NCBI RefSeq assembly: GCF_026239695.1
Contig: NZ_JAPIVS010000008.1
Span: 186,001 to 250,000 of the forward strand
Reading direction: 5' to 3'
Source: Pedobacter sp. MC2016-15
Lineage (GTDB): Bacteria; Bacteroidota; Bacteroidia; Sphingobacteriales; Sphingobacteriaceae
Length of the DNA: 64,000 nucleotides
The translations under genes and the position numbers were made by a program. The notes below the pieces were generated by a model. The model had not been told where the DNA came from. It saw only the letters and a program-made list of their open reading frames with translations, and ran no database searches. Below are positions 17,128 through 25,867 of this stretch, one piece after another. The first letter of the stretch is position 1. The number at the start of each line of letters is the position of its first letter.

Positions 17128-18177
17128 ATGGAACAATTTGAGGATAAAATAAATACGATAGAAAATGGAATGATGAAAGCTGTTCGCCAACACGAATTCG
17201 GCGGACCAGAAGTGTTGGTATATGAGGATGCACCGGTGCCAGAAATAATGCCAGGTGAAGTGCGTATCCGCGTTCATGCAGTGGGACTCAACCCTCCCGA
17301 CTGGTATCTACGTGACGGCTATAGAACTCTTCCTCCGGAATGGCAGCCGAAGGTGAATTTCCCAATTATCCTGGGAACAGATATATCGGGTGTTATTGAG
17401 GGAGTCGCTGAGGATGTTACAGATTTCAATGTTGGTGACGAGGTATACTCAATGGTTAGATTTCCCACCGGAATGATGGCTGAGAGTCAGGGTTATGCTG
17501 AATATGTAACTGTTCCTGCATCAGAAGTAGCGCTTAAGCCAGCAGGTATAGATCACATCCATGCCGCGGCAGCGCCGATGTCATTGCTAACTGCCTGGCA
17601 ATTTTTGATTGAACTTGGGCATGACGAGCAAAATCCCTTACAGTCCTTTAAACACGAACCTGTTCCGCTGGAAGGCAAAAGGGTAGTGATCAACGGTGCT
17701 GGAGGAGGGGTGGGACATTTCGCGGTACAACTCGCGAAATGGAAGGGTGCATATGTCATCGCGGTGGCATCAGGTAAGCATGAAGCGTTCCTGCGCGATC
17801 TTGAGGTGGATGAATTTATTGACTATACCAAGATTGTTCCCGAAAACGTTGTTCATGATGTTGATCTTGTTTTAGACGGAGTTGGCGGTCCTACGACTGG
17901 CAGATTTCTACGTACGATAAAACGTGGTGGTGCCTTGTTCCCGGTTTTCCCATTAGGTTTCACAGATGCTGAAGTGGGTAAAGAACTTGGTGTAACGGTA
18001 TCAGCAACGCAGGTTCGTTCGAGTGGTGCGCAGCTCGCAGAACTAGCTCCATTACTTAACGATGGAACAATACGGGTAGCCATTGACAGTACGTTTCCGC
18101 TATCCGAAGCCCGCAAAGCACATGAACGTGCCGCTCAGGGTAACATCCAGGGTAAAATAGTTCTTACTGTAAGTTAG
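17128..18177 (+). CDS. NADP-dependent quinone-oxidoreductase-like MDR protein
   Basis: The 349-residue zinc-free medium-chain reductase has an N-terminal GroES-like domain (VRQHEFGGPEVLVYED, GLNPPDWYLRDG, GTDISGVIEGV) and a central Rossmann domain with NGAGGGVGHFAVQLAKWKGA (about 187-207). The catalytic and structural zinc cysteines of alcohol dehydrogenases are missing. It should reduce quinones or alpha,beta-unsaturated carbonyls with NADPH. The N-terminus is about 15 residues longer than usual, so ATG 17167 or 17170 is an alternative. The promoter position still makes 17128 reasonable. Probable target of the divergent HxlR regulator. Confidence 0.9.
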   Translation: MEQFEDKINTIENGMMKAVRQHEFGGPEVLVYEDAPVPEIMPGEVRIRVHAVGLNPPDWYLRDGYRTLPPEWQPKVNFPIILGTDISGVIEGVAEDVTDFNVGDEVYSMVRFPTGMMAESQGYAEYVTVPASEVALKPAGIDHIHAAAAPMSLLTAWQFLIELGHDEQNPLQSFKHEPVPLEGKRVVINGAGGGVGHFAVQLAKWKGAYVIAVASGKHEAFLRDLEVDEFIDYTKIVPENVVHDVDLVLDGVGGPTTGRFLRTIKRGGALFPVFPLGFTDAEVGKELGVTVSATQVRSSGAQLAELAPLLNDGTIRVAIDSTFPLSEARKAHERAAQGNIQGKIVLTVS

Positions 18178-18236
18178 TGGATGAGATAGGTGCTCCCTGC
18201 TGCCGCACTAACAATTATAACTCATAATTTCTATTG

Positions 18237-18270
18237 GGCCTGAAGATTTGGATAAAACTTCAGGCCTTTT
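18237..18270 (+). terminator. Rho-independent terminator
   Basis: The arms ggcctgaag (18237-18245) and cttcaggcc (18258-18266) form a perfect 9-bp stem with a 12-nt loop, then tttt. It ends the quinone-oxidoreductase-like transcription unit 60 nt after its stop. Confidence 0.85.
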
Positions 18271-18369
18271 CATAAGATCTATTCTCCATTTCGGCTACAA
18301 CCTAGCGACTTTTGCATACATTTTACCCTGGCGTATCCTGCAACTTTGATGTAACAAAAAACATCAGAT

Positions 18370-19161
18370 ATGGATTTACAAAATAGCACAGTTCTGATCA
18401 CCGGTGGGACCAGTGGAATCGGGTTGGAACTGGTCAAACAACTTACTGAACTTGGTACCCAAATCATCATTACCGGTCGTGATCAGGATAAACTAGCGGA
18501 AACCCAAAGGCAATTTCCTAATGTGCAAACTTTTCAAAGTGATGTCAGCAATCCGCAGAATATCAGGCAGCTTTATGAAACTGTCACCCGGCAATTTCCC
18601 GACCTGAATATCATCATCAACAATGCTGGAGAGATGCGGCTGCTGGACCTGCAGGATACCGAAAAAAGCCTCGAGGACATTTCGCGGGAGATTGATATCA
18701 ATCTTTCTGGAACCATCCAAATGGTGCACCAATTCTTACCGCAGCTAATTAAAAAGGATTCTGCAGCCGTTGTGAATGTTTCGTCGGGCATTGCTTTTAT
18801 GCCCTATTCGGTAGCACCGGTGTACAGTGCCAGTAAAGCAGGAGTGAGGGCTTACACACAATCTTTGCGTTTGCAGCTGAAAGGGTCCAGCGTAAAGGTT
18901 TTTGAGATGATTCCTCCAGGCGTCAATACCAATCTGCAAAAAGACTGGGTGTTGCCAACTAATGAATCCATGATGATGGATGTCGGGAAAATGGTTAGCG
19001 TGGCCATCAAGGGATTGCAAAAAGACCAAACGGAACTCAAGCCTTTCCTCATTAGTGTCATCAAATTGGTAAGTCGGCTCATACCAGGTACTCTGATCAA
19101 TTTCGGGCACAGAGAATTTGAAAAATTCAAGCAATTAAATAGTAACATAATCCCTAATTAA
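18370..19161 (+). CDS. Classical short-chain dehydrogenase (DltE-like), cassette 3
   Basis: The 263-residue SDR has VLITGGTSGIGLELVKQL (about 9-26, cofactor loop), IIINNAGEM (structural NNAG), VNVSSGIAF (catalytic Ser) and YSASKAGVRAYTQSLRLQL (catalytic Tyr and Lys). It resembles the DltE group of stand-alone SDRs. It is first in a tight operon: DUF2147 follows after 1 nt, then a small membrane protein, then an AraC regulator. This is the third enzyme-plus-AraC unit, with a classical SDR in place of an NmrA protein. Substrate unknown. Confidence 0.92.
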   Translation: MDLQNSTVLITGGTSGIGLELVKQLTELGTQIIITGRDQDKLAETQRQFPNVQTFQSDVSNPQNIRQLYETVTRQFPDLNIIINNAGEMRLLDLQDTEKSLEDISREIDINLSGTIQMVHQFLPQLIKKDSAAVVNVSSGIAFMPYSVAPVYSASKAGVRAYTQSLRLQLKGSSVKVFEMIPPGVNTNLQKDWVLPTNESMMMDVGKMVSVAIKGLQKDQTELKPFLISVIKLVSRLIPGTLINFGHREFEKFKQLNSNIIPN

Positions 19162-19162
19162 C

Positions 19163-19597
19163 ATGAAAAAAACAATTTTAGCGGCAATCATGATGCTTTT
19201 AACAATGGCAACTTTTGCTCAGAAACTACCAGCAGAGCAGATTCTTGGCACTTGGCAATGTACTGACTATACTATAGAGGTTTATAAAGCCGCCGGTACA
19301 TATTCGGCCAAACTTTTGTGGTCAAGTGATATGTTTGAGGGCGATGGGAAAACATCCAAAAGAGATTTGAAGAACCCTAACGAAAAACTAAGAAACAGGC
19401 CGGTGCAGGGGCTGACACATATCACGGGACTTGTCTATAAAGATGGCGAGTTTGTAGATGGCAAATTATATAGTGTGCAGGATGGAAATATGTATAGCCT
19501 AAAAGCCAAGCTTAACGGTGTTGATGACCTCGAAACAAGGGGTTATAAAGGTGTACCTATGCTAGGCAAAACATACAAATGGAAACGTATGCAATAA
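19163..19597 (+). CDS. Secreted DUF2147 protein, cassette 3
   Basis: The 144-residue protein has a signal peptide (MKKTILAAIMMLLTMATFA before Gln-Lys) and a lipocalin-like beta domain of the DUF2147 type. Typical blocks are ILGTWQCTDYTIEVYKAAG, KNPNEKLRNRPVQGL and the closing GKTYKWKRM. It should sit in the periplasm or outer membrane. A second DUF2147 gene occupies a comparable place at 62295, between an NmrA gene and an AraC gene, so this protein is a recurring partner of the cassette. Molecular role unknown. Confidence 0.85.
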   Translation: MKKTILAAIMMLLTMATFAQKLPAEQILGTWQCTDYTIEVYKAAGTYSAKLLWSSDMFEGDGKTSKRDLKNPNEKLRNRPVQGLTHITGLVYKDGEFVDGKLYSVQDGNMYSLKAKLNGVDDLETRGYKGVPMLGKTYKWKRMQ

Positions 19598-19612
19598 CAA
19601 AATCTAAAAGCA

Positions 19613-19966
19613 ATGATAAAAAACATTATTTCATTAATACTGCTGATCGTATCTGTATCGCTCAGCTTTAAACACGCATGGGATACGGCACATTATCAGA
19701 CCAACCCGACATCGCTGGACATGATGACAACCCTCGGGATAAATAAGTCGGCCGTACCGGTATTCGTGATTTTGACTCTCGCTATCGGTGTGCTTTTGCT
19801 TATCCCTCAGACATTCTTTCTCGGGAATATGCTGAATGCTATTTCTATCCTCCTGATCATGGGACTAGCATTACGCTCGGGAAACTATAAGATCGCTTTG
19901 ATGGAGATTCCTTTTTTAGCGATGCCACTTATCATGATCTGGCTGAAATATCCTTTTAAAAATTAA
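19613..19966 (+). CDS. Small four-helix membrane protein, possibly DoxX-like
   Basis: The 117-residue, very hydrophobic protein has predicted membrane helices at about 3-20, 49-70, 72-90 and 94-113. The size and helix pattern (ILTLAIGVLLLIPQTFFLG, then ISILLIMGLALRS) resemble small DoxX-like proteins, but no decisive motif is present. It lies between the DUF2147 and AraC genes (15 nt and 12 nt gaps), clearly inside the operon. Inner-membrane location expected. Confidence 0.7.
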   Translation: MIKNIISLILLIVSVSLSFKHAWDTAHYQTNPTSLDMMTTLGINKSAVPVFVILTLAIGVLLLIPQTFFLGNMLNAISILLIMGLALRSGNYKIALMEIPFLAMPLIMIWLKYPFKN

Positions 19967-19978
19967 CTAAATTGCCAT

Positions 19979-20887
19979 ATGTCTAACGATGTGCCATATA
20001 GAATTAAGTCGATAACAGAGATTCACCGCTTGATGGGGCTGCCAAAGCCTCATCATCCTCTCATCAGTATTGTTGATCTCAAAGGGTTTAAAAATGACCA
20101 TGATATCGATGCTGTGATTTTCGATCTGTATGTGATCTCCATGAAAAGGGGCTGCGACAACCTGTTTTACGGACAGCAGAAGTATGATTTTGATGAAGGC
20201 TTGATGGGCTTCATGTCCCCGGGGCAGGTCCTGCGTGGCGAGGAGAATGGTCTGCCGCCAGCTTTGGAAGGTTGGATGCTTTTTATACACCCCGATTTCC
20301 TCTGGAATACATCGCTTGCAGCAAAGATTAAGAAATACGAATTCTTTAGCTATGCGACCAATGAAGCGCTGTTTCTTTCTGATAAAGAAGAAACTGTTAT
20401 CAATGGCATTATCATGAATATCAGAAATGAATATCATACCAACATCGACAAGTTCAGTCAGGATATTATTATTTCAAATATTGAAACACTGCTGAATTAC
20501 GCCGAACGCTTTTATCAGCGGCAATTTATTACCCGGAAGATAACGAATAGTAGGATACTGGGCAGATTGGAGGAGCTAGTGGATGGATACCTCAACAATG
20601 ATGCTTTGCTCTCAAAAGGGGCTCCAACGGTGCAGTATGTTGCTGAAACTTTGAACATATCCTCTAAATATCTGAGTAGCTTGCTGAAACAACTAACTGG
20701 ACAAACTACCCAACAGATCATCCAGGAGAAGCTGATTGAAAAAGCGAAAGAAAAGCTGTCTACGACTGAACTATCCGTGAGTGAGATTGCCTACGGTTTA
20801 GGCTTTGAGCATTCTCAGTCATTCAGTAAATTATTCAAAAGCAAGACCAAACAATCACCATTGGCGTTTCGGGCTTCCTTTACTTAG
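19979..20887 (+). CDS. AraC-family regulator, cassette 3
   Basis: The 302-residue paralogue has ITEIHRLMGLPKPHHPLIS at the N-terminus, LFYGQQKYDFDEGLMGFMSP in the cupin-like domain, and SVSEIAYGLGFEHSQSFSKL in the second helix-turn-helix. It is last in the operon after SDR, DUF2147 and the small membrane protein, so it is made together with the enzyme it probably senses for. The residues CDNLF shorten the loop before the YGQQ block compared with its paralogues. Confidence 0.92.
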   Translation: MSNDVPYRIKSITEIHRLMGLPKPHHPLISIVDLKGFKNDHDIDAVIFDLYVISMKRGCDNLFYGQQKYDFDEGLMGFMSPGQVLRGEENGLPPALEGWMLFIHPDFLWNTSLAAKIKKYEFFSYATNEALFLSDKEETVINGIIMNIRNEYHTNIDKFSQDIIISNIETLLNYAERFYQRQFITRKITNSRILGRLEELVDGYLNNDALLSKGAPTVQYVAETLNISSKYLSSLLKQLTGQTTQQIIQEKLIEKAKEKLSTTELSVSEIAYGLGFEHSQSFSKLFKSKTKQSPLAFRASFT

Positions 20888-20899
20888 AGACCACTTCAA

Positions 20900-21517
20900 C
20901 TACATAAACAAATCTGGTGTAACTCTCTTAATGTAATTATCGTATAATTTACTTTCAGTGCTCAAAGGATTATATGTGATATAATGAATATACCTATTTC
21001 TGAATATATCAGCATAATGTATTTCTATATCACACCCTACACTGACCTTGGATTTATAACCACTATCACTAATTATAACCTTCGGCTCACCAATGGCATA
21101 AATAGTCAGGTTATAGTTAGGATCCAATTGCTTTGTGTGATAGGGCTCCCTAATTAACCAATTAGTGTCTGAAACTTTTATATCAATATCTTTGATCGAG
21201 TTTTTGGCAATATTCTTTATCGAGAAGCCGAGATGTGTCCTTGTTTTATCTTCATTTTCTGGATTTATTTCAGTGTCAACTCTTCCCATGGTAGAAGAAA
21301 ATGATGGTACAACTTCTGATTGAAAACGTGCCTGTTCAATCTGTTGAACTTTCAATTGTGAACTCAATGTTTCCTGTTGTGATTTAAGAACTTTATTCTG
21401 TGATCGGAGAGTTAAATAAACTAGAATCCCAGTTCCAGCAGTGACAAAAAAGACGCCCCAGTCTGAAACCGTTCCCCATACTTCTGCGTCAAATGCGCCA
21501 AAATTGTTAATGTTCAT
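20900..21517 (-). CDS. Single-pass membrane protein of unknown function
   Basis: The 205-residue protein has one N-terminal membrane helix (about 18-38, VSDWGVFFVTAGTGILVYLT). A short coiled coil follows (about 40-65, SQNKVLKSQQETLSSQLKVQ), then a soluble beta-rich domain (about 75-200). The pattern resembles small membrane-tethered proteins scattered through Bacteroidota genomes, but I recognise no family. Convergent with the AraC gene (12-nt gap). Possible anchor or regulatory protein; function not assigned. Confidence 0.7.
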   Translation of the reverse strand: MNINNFGAFDAEVWGTVSDWGVFFVTAGTGILVYLTLRSQNKVLKSQQETLSSQLKVQQIEQARFQSEVVPSFSSTMGRVDTEINPENEDKTRTHLGFSIKNIAKNSIKDIDIKVSDTNWLIREPYHTKQLDPNYNLTIYAIGEPKVIISDSGYKSKVSVGCDIEIHYADIFRNRYIHYITYNPLSTESKLYDNYIKRVTPDLFM

Positions 21518-21943
21518 ATGATAAAGAGGTTAACGGAAAGCAAGAATTTTTCTTGATCATAAAAATTATATATTTTAAATTATCTGAACAGCAAATTAGT
21601 CAAAAAAACACATTACCGTAAATACAATTTCAATATCTGAGTGTCATATACTGTATACCAATTCCGGGTACAGTTCAATATGGCGGACGAAGAGACATTA
21701 AACCTCGACTTCGGTCACTATAGTAGCTTCAAATTGTGCATAGAAGCCAAGCATTAACATCTACTACTTCCTCAGTATAAAACTGGGAATGTCCCCGCCG
21801 TCTCTTTTAGCGATAAAAGGAAAATGTAATTTAGTATAAACGATTGTTCATTTGAAATATATGATTTCTGAATGCTCTACATCTTGGACCTGATACAACT
21901 ATTGCCAATTCAGAATCAATTAGGTACCCTTTAAATCTAAAAT
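21518..21943. other. 426-nt spacer, no gene seen
   Basis: This AT-rich stretch lies between the divergent membrane-protein gene (leftward) and the glycine-rich gene (rightward). I found no coding-like frame, no strong hairpin and no RNA gene. It probably holds the promoters of both neighbours. Confidence 0.5.
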
Positions 21944-22306
21944 ATGATGAAAACACATAGTGCAAAAGAAGAAAGAAAACTTTCAGCAAAGGTTGGAATT
22001 AAGGCTACAGCGCCAATAATCTTATTTGGTAATCTCACATTGCCGCCTTGGGTTGAAGGAGGAGGAGGAGGTGGTGGTGGACCACAGTTCCCAGGTAATG
22101 ATCCATTTCCTGGCGGAGATCCAGGGAGTGGTGGAGTAGGAGGTGGTTGCGGAGGCTATGGTGAATGGATGGCAGGTCAAGTTACAGTAGCTAGCGATTT
22201 CGTATCAGAAACTGTTACTAATATTGATCCCTCACATAGGACAATCACATACACCTGGATACCTTTCAAACAGGTGGGCAATATTTATAGATATGAAAAG
22301 TCGTGA
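21944..22306 (+). CDS. Glycine-rich protein, N-terminal half of a possibly frame-broken gene
   Basis: The 120-residue frame has a basic N-terminus (MMKTHSAKEERKLSAKVGIK), a short hydrophobic piece (APIILFGNLTLPPW) and a very Gly/Pro-rich stretch (about 39-75) with eight consecutive Gly and PFPGGDPGSGG motifs. An ordinary stretch follows, ending at a TGA at 22304. The next frame (+1) begins inside its end and reads on smoothly, so both may be one protein of roughly 210 residues. The protein has no classical signal peptide. The GGA/GGT repeat is prone to slippage. Function unknown. Confidence 0.5.
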   Translation: MMKTHSAKEERKLSAKVGIKATAPIILFGNLTLPPWVEGGGGGGGGPQFPGNDPFPGGDPGSGGVGGGCGGYGEWMAGQVTVASDFVSETVTNIDPSHRTITYTWIPFKQVGNIYRYEKS

Positions 22307-22577
22307 GGTAGCCACACAAGAGTTGATAGCTGGTTCGTGGGAATTTACAGCACTTTCACATCAAGGCGTTATACTGGCTGGTTTAACTTCTGGATTTACC
22401 CTGCAGTGGTTTGATTTGAATACACCCGAAACTTCAATTACTCCAACTGTAGCAACAGTGACATTAAATTTTAGAATTAGACAATCATTCAATTGCGGTG
22501 GTTTTCCTTTTGAATGGAACATGAGATTTGCTGATGGCAGTACTAACGGATATGCTCAACATCATTTTTATGTGTGA
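22293..22577 (+). CDS. C-terminal half of the glycine-rich gene or separate small protein
   Basis: The 94-residue frame starts at an ATG 14 nt before the stop of the preceding frame, and is open further upstream in the same frame. It reads as a beta-rich domain: ELIAGSWEFTALSHQG, GFTLQWFDLNTPETSI, and a Cys-containing FNCGGFPFEWNMRFADGSTN. Either a one-base indel has split a single gene, or the two are coupled by overlap. No known domain is visible. A secreted-protein gene follows after 7 nt. Confidence 0.5.
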   Translation: MKSREVATQELIAGSWEFTALSHQGVILAGLTSGFTLQWFDLNTPETSITPTVATVTLNFRIRQSFNCGGFPFEWNMRFADGSTNGYAQHHFYV

Positions 22578-22584
22578 TAAGCTT

Positions 22585-23373
22585 ATGAATATGTATTTCA
22601 ATAGAAGAAATTCCTTACTTGTGATTGCGATTATCTTGATATTCTGTGCATTTACCCATTCAAAAGTTGATTCCAAATTTAAAGCCTTACATATCAGTTG
22701 GGTTTTTCAAATGTTAATTGATGGGGAACTTGTTGCGGAACGCCAGTATGCTGACGTTTTTTGTTCAAAAGACTACCTCATTGCAAGAACGCGTCAAAAT
22801 AATTTTACAGTTGATACCAGACTGAAACCTGGCACCAATGAAGTATTGGAAGAAAAGACTACTATCGATTCTAGCTACGTCTATTATATCAGTAAAAAAG
22901 GGGAAAAGTATGGACTTGCTTTTAATTCGTCGATCTATAAAACAGGAAAGCATATTAAAATTGATGTGGACTCTTTTATTAATTCAACCCTAACACCTCC
23001 TGCATTTTTCTATAGCGTAAAAAGTAAGGGAAAAGATTCAATGTACGTTGAGCGTGACGTGGACAAGGGAATATTGATAGAAAAATATCTAAACAGAAGG
23101 CGAGAGGTCCAGGAACCTGACTCCAGCTATTTTTATTTCAGAAAAAAGCCAATGCCATATTCGTTTATTGTAAAAGATAAACGCGATGATGATATGTACC
23201 TCTATAAAATGAGAGCAATCTGTAATGCAAGCCCCAACGGGAAATTTCCAAATATCAATTATCCTGTAAAGAAGTATGAACATGCTTTTGAAATTATAGA
23301 AATTGATGTTCCGGAACCTGAATTGCAGAAGGTAATTGAGAGTTTTAAGCAAGCCAGTCAGATCATAAAGTAG
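22585..23373 (+). CDS. Secreted hypothetical protein
   Basis: The 262-residue protein has an N-terminal hydrophobic signal (RRNSLLVIAIILIFCAFTHS). The mature part is lysine- and tyrosine-rich with alternating beta-strand character (MLIDGELVAERQYADVFCSK, TIDSSYVYYISKKGEKYGLA). ATG 22585 gives a proper signal peptide and begins 7 nt after the previous stop; ATG 22591 is equally possible. It may act with the glycine-rich protein just upstream. Family not recognised. Confidence 0.65.
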   Translation: MNMYFNRRNSLLVIAIILIFCAFTHSKVDSKFKALHISWVFQMLIDGELVAERQYADVFCSKDYLIARTRQNNFTVDTRLKPGTNEVLEEKTTIDSSYVYYISKKGEKYGLAFNSSIYKTGKHIKIDVDSFINSTLTPPAFFYSVKSKGKDSMYVERDVDKGILIEKYLNRRREVQEPDSSYFYFRKKPMPYSFIVKDKRDDDMYLYKMRAICNASPNGKFPNINYPVKKYEHAFEIIEIDVPEPELQKVIESFKQASQIIK

Positions 23374-23398
23374 GCGCTGTTTACATAGACAGCGCCTA
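23371..23398. terminator. Perfect 10-bp hairpin between convergent genes
   Basis: The arms taggcgctgt (23371-23380) and acagcgccta (23389-23398) pair perfectly around an 8-nt loop. It starts at the stop codon of the secreted-protein gene and lies 22 nt from the convergent trehalase stop. A T-tract is lacking, so it may protect 3' ends rather than terminate strongly. Confidence 0.7.
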
Positions 23399-23420
23399 CA
23401 TAGTTGAGCTCGAGATTAAG

Positions 23421-24956
23421 CTAGTATTTTTTCATCCATAAATATATCGCATTCGTCCAGCCAAAACCATCCTGGTTTGGATATTCTCCACCTCCGGCTG
23501 GGAGATCAATATCTACTACATTGTACTTCTCCATCATCTTACCAGTTTCTCTGAAAACCTTATCATTCAAAGCAATCCAACGATTCTTCAATTCGTCTGC
23601 AGTATCATCAAAATTGTAATTGCGAAGCGCTACGTAGGTCATGTATTGCAGAGGAGCCCAACCATTAGGGAAGTCCCACTGCTGGCCACTCTCGTACAGC
23701 GAGGAAACAACTCCGCCATTTTTCAGGAAGCTCTCCTTGATATGTTCATGAACATGACTCGCCTGTTCGTCGGTAGCAATCTTGAAAACCAGCGGATATA
23801 CTGCTGCCAGAGACATGATTTTGGTGGATTTATTTAAGGATATATCGTAGTCCATGAAAAATTGCTTCTCTTCATTCCAGCAATATTGCATGATTGCTTT
23901 CTTCCTCTGTTCAGCCTTCTCCAGAAAATGGCCGGAAGGTTCAGAAAATTCGCTATGGTCATACGCTTTTGACAAGGTTAACTCCAATTCGTATAAAAGG
24001 CAGTTTAAATCTACCGGTATCAGGTCTGTTGTTTGAACGCTTTCTATATGATCGGCATCCCTGAACCAGCGGCAGGAAAAATCCCAGCCCGACTCGCAAG
24101 CTGCCCTGATGTGCCTGTAAAATGTTGAAGGCTCCACACCATATGAAGTAGTCTGATGCGCCATTTCAACATCTTCATGATATGATTCAGGACGGGGAGC
24201 AGCAAGATCATCCCAGTATCGGTTCAGGAAACTTCCGTCTGGCAGTAAAACTACCCGTCGGAACTTCGTTTCACTGTCTGACAGGCGGAAGTACCCATCC
24301 ATCCAGTAATTGTATTCTTTCTGAAGGTGCGGAAGATATTTGGCAAATACTTCCGGTCCGTCAATCTCTGCGAGCAGAGATATCATTGGAGCGAAAAAAG
24401 GAGGCTGGGAGCGGGTAAGGTAATAACTCCTGTTTGCATTTGGAATATGGCCATATGCATCAACCAGGTATGCGAAGTTATCAACCATATCTCTGATAAG
24501 ATCATACTTGCCTGCAGTTTGTAAACCTAACATTGTGAAGTAGCTATCCCAATAGTACAGGCCTCTGAACCTGCCGCCGGGAACAATATAAGATTTTGGA
24601 ACAGGCAACATGGAGCAATCTGACTGCGTTGCCCGTGTTAACAGTGGCCAGAGCCGATTGATATGTTCAGTGGTAGGCAGCGTTTGGTCGCTGATATAAT
24701 CTGTTTTGATAGGCTGCGGTATCTCAAAATACGCTTCTACAAATTCAGCAAGATTAAAGTTCTCCAAATGTTTCTCAATTTCATATAAACTCAGGATTTC
24801 TTCAGGAGAACGCTTGGGGCAACAATCAGCAAATGTTATTGAATCAGAAAAGATTTGTTGCATTTGCACATCGTGAAACAAGGGGCCAAATAACTGATCT
24901 GGTGGTAAAATAGCAGGTACTACACTATATATTGGTGAGGGATTCGTCGATATCAT
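23421..24956 (-). CDS. Trehalase, glycoside hydrolase family 37
   Basis: The 511-residue (alpha/alpha)6-barrel enzyme splits alpha,alpha-trehalose into two glucose units. Both family signatures are present: PGGRFRGLYYWDSYF (about 126-140) and QWDFPNGWAPLQYM (about 429-442). No signal peptide is evident, so it is probably the cytoplasmic (TreF-like) form used in osmolyte turnover. It follows a LuxR-type response regulator by 73 nt on the same strand, which suggests a regulated operon with the signalling genes at 25.0-26.5 kb. Confidence 0.95.
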   Translation of the reverse strand: MISTNPSPIYSVVPAILPPDQLFGPLFHDVQMQQIFSDSITFADCCPKRSPEEILSLYEIEKHLENFNLAEFVEAYFEIPQPIKTDYISDQTLPTTEHINRLWPLLTRATQSDCSMLPVPKSYIVPGGRFRGLYYWDSYFTMLGLQTAGKYDLIRDMVDNFAYLVDAYGHIPNANRSYYLTRSQPPFFAPMISLLAEIDGPEVFAKYLPHLQKEYNYWMDGYFRLSDSETKFRRVVLLPDGSFLNRYWDDLAAPRPESYHEDVEMAHQTTSYGVEPSTFYRHIRAACESGWDFSCRWFRDADHIESVQTTDLIPVDLNCLLYELELTLSKAYDHSEFSEPSGHFLEKAEQRKKAIMQYCWNEEKQFFMDYDISLNKSTKIMSLAAVYPLVFKIATDEQASHVHEHIKESFLKNGGVVSSLYESGQQWDFPNGWAPLQYMTYVALRNYNFDDTADELKNRWIALNDKVFRETGKMMEKYNVVDIDLPAGGGEYPNQDGFGWTNAIYLWMKKY

Positions 24957-25029
24957 TATGTTGTGTTTTTAATAATAACGCATTTCCGGCATTTATGTTA
25001 GGTTTTTTTCTATACTTTGGAAGCGAATT

Positions 25030-25680
25030 TTATTCCAACGATCCAGAACGCATAGCCGTGCATATTAATTCTGCCACATTACGTACTTTAAATTTATCTA
25101 ACAGCGCTTGCCTGTGACCTTCAACAGTTCTTTTACTTAAAAATAATTCATCACACATTTCATGATTGGTGCGTCCCTTAGAAAGCAGTACCAGCACTTC
25201 GTGCTCACGTGAAGATAATTCAAAGTCTGGAGCCTGCAAGGAGGTACGGGGGCGGTTCCGCTCCACATTGCTAAATATATGGTTTATTGCCAGGGAAGGG
25301 CAAATGTACTGTCCGCCTGAATGCACGTGATTGATTGCAAATTTCAATTCATTTGCTGAGGCAGATTTCATCATATATGCACTTGCGCCAGCACGGAATG
25401 CTTCATAAACAAAATTGTCATTGTTGTGCATAGACAATACAATGACTTTTACATCTAAAGACTTCTCTTTTATTTTCCTGGTGAGTGCCAGGCCATCCAT
25501 TACAGGCATATCAATGTCAGTCAATACAACGTCTACCTTAATTTGCTGATCGAGAATTTCTACAGCCTGCAGCCCGTTTTCCGCTTCTCCAACCACATTT
25601 ATGCTCTTCTCGGATTCCAATAGATATTTTAATCCTTCACGCAGGATAGTGTGATCTTCGGCAATAAGAATGTTAGTCAT
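25030..25680 (-). CDS. NarL/LuxR-type response regulator
   Basis: The 216-residue protein has a receiver domain (residues 1-120) with acidic Glu8/Asp9, phosphoacceptor Asp55 (VVLTDIDMPVMDG) and the conserved Lys in AYMMKSASANEL. A LuxR-type DNA-binding domain follows (about 150-212: LSSREHEVLVLLSKGRTNHE, LSKRTVEGHRQALLDKF). The start MTNILIAEDH at 25680 is chosen because the upstream ATG adds 11 residues before the first strand. It lies between the kinase-like gene at 25868 and the trehalase gene. Confidence 0.93.
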   Translation of the reverse strand: MTNILIAEDHTILREGLKYLLESEKSINVVGEAENGLQAVEILDQQIKVDVVLTDIDMPVMDGLALTRKIKEKSLDVKVIVLSMHNNDNFVYEAFRAGASAYMMKSASANELKFAINHVHSGGQYICPSLAINHIFSNVERNRPRTSLQAPDFELSSREHEVLVLLSKGRTNHEMCDELFLSKRTVEGHRQALLDKFKVRNVAELICTAMRSGSLE

Positions 25681-25867
25681 TAGTGGATTTGTTAGGTAAA
25701 ACTGATCAACCAACGTTCATTATGGTGTGTAATGAATTAATTAGTGATGATTAGTAACAAGTGATACACAAAAAGGTTGTGAAATTCGTGAATTATTATG
25801 CAAGTTATGCTTCTCTAATACTTCAGATCGTGTATAAATTGCCCATGTTAAGTGATTTTTAAATAGC

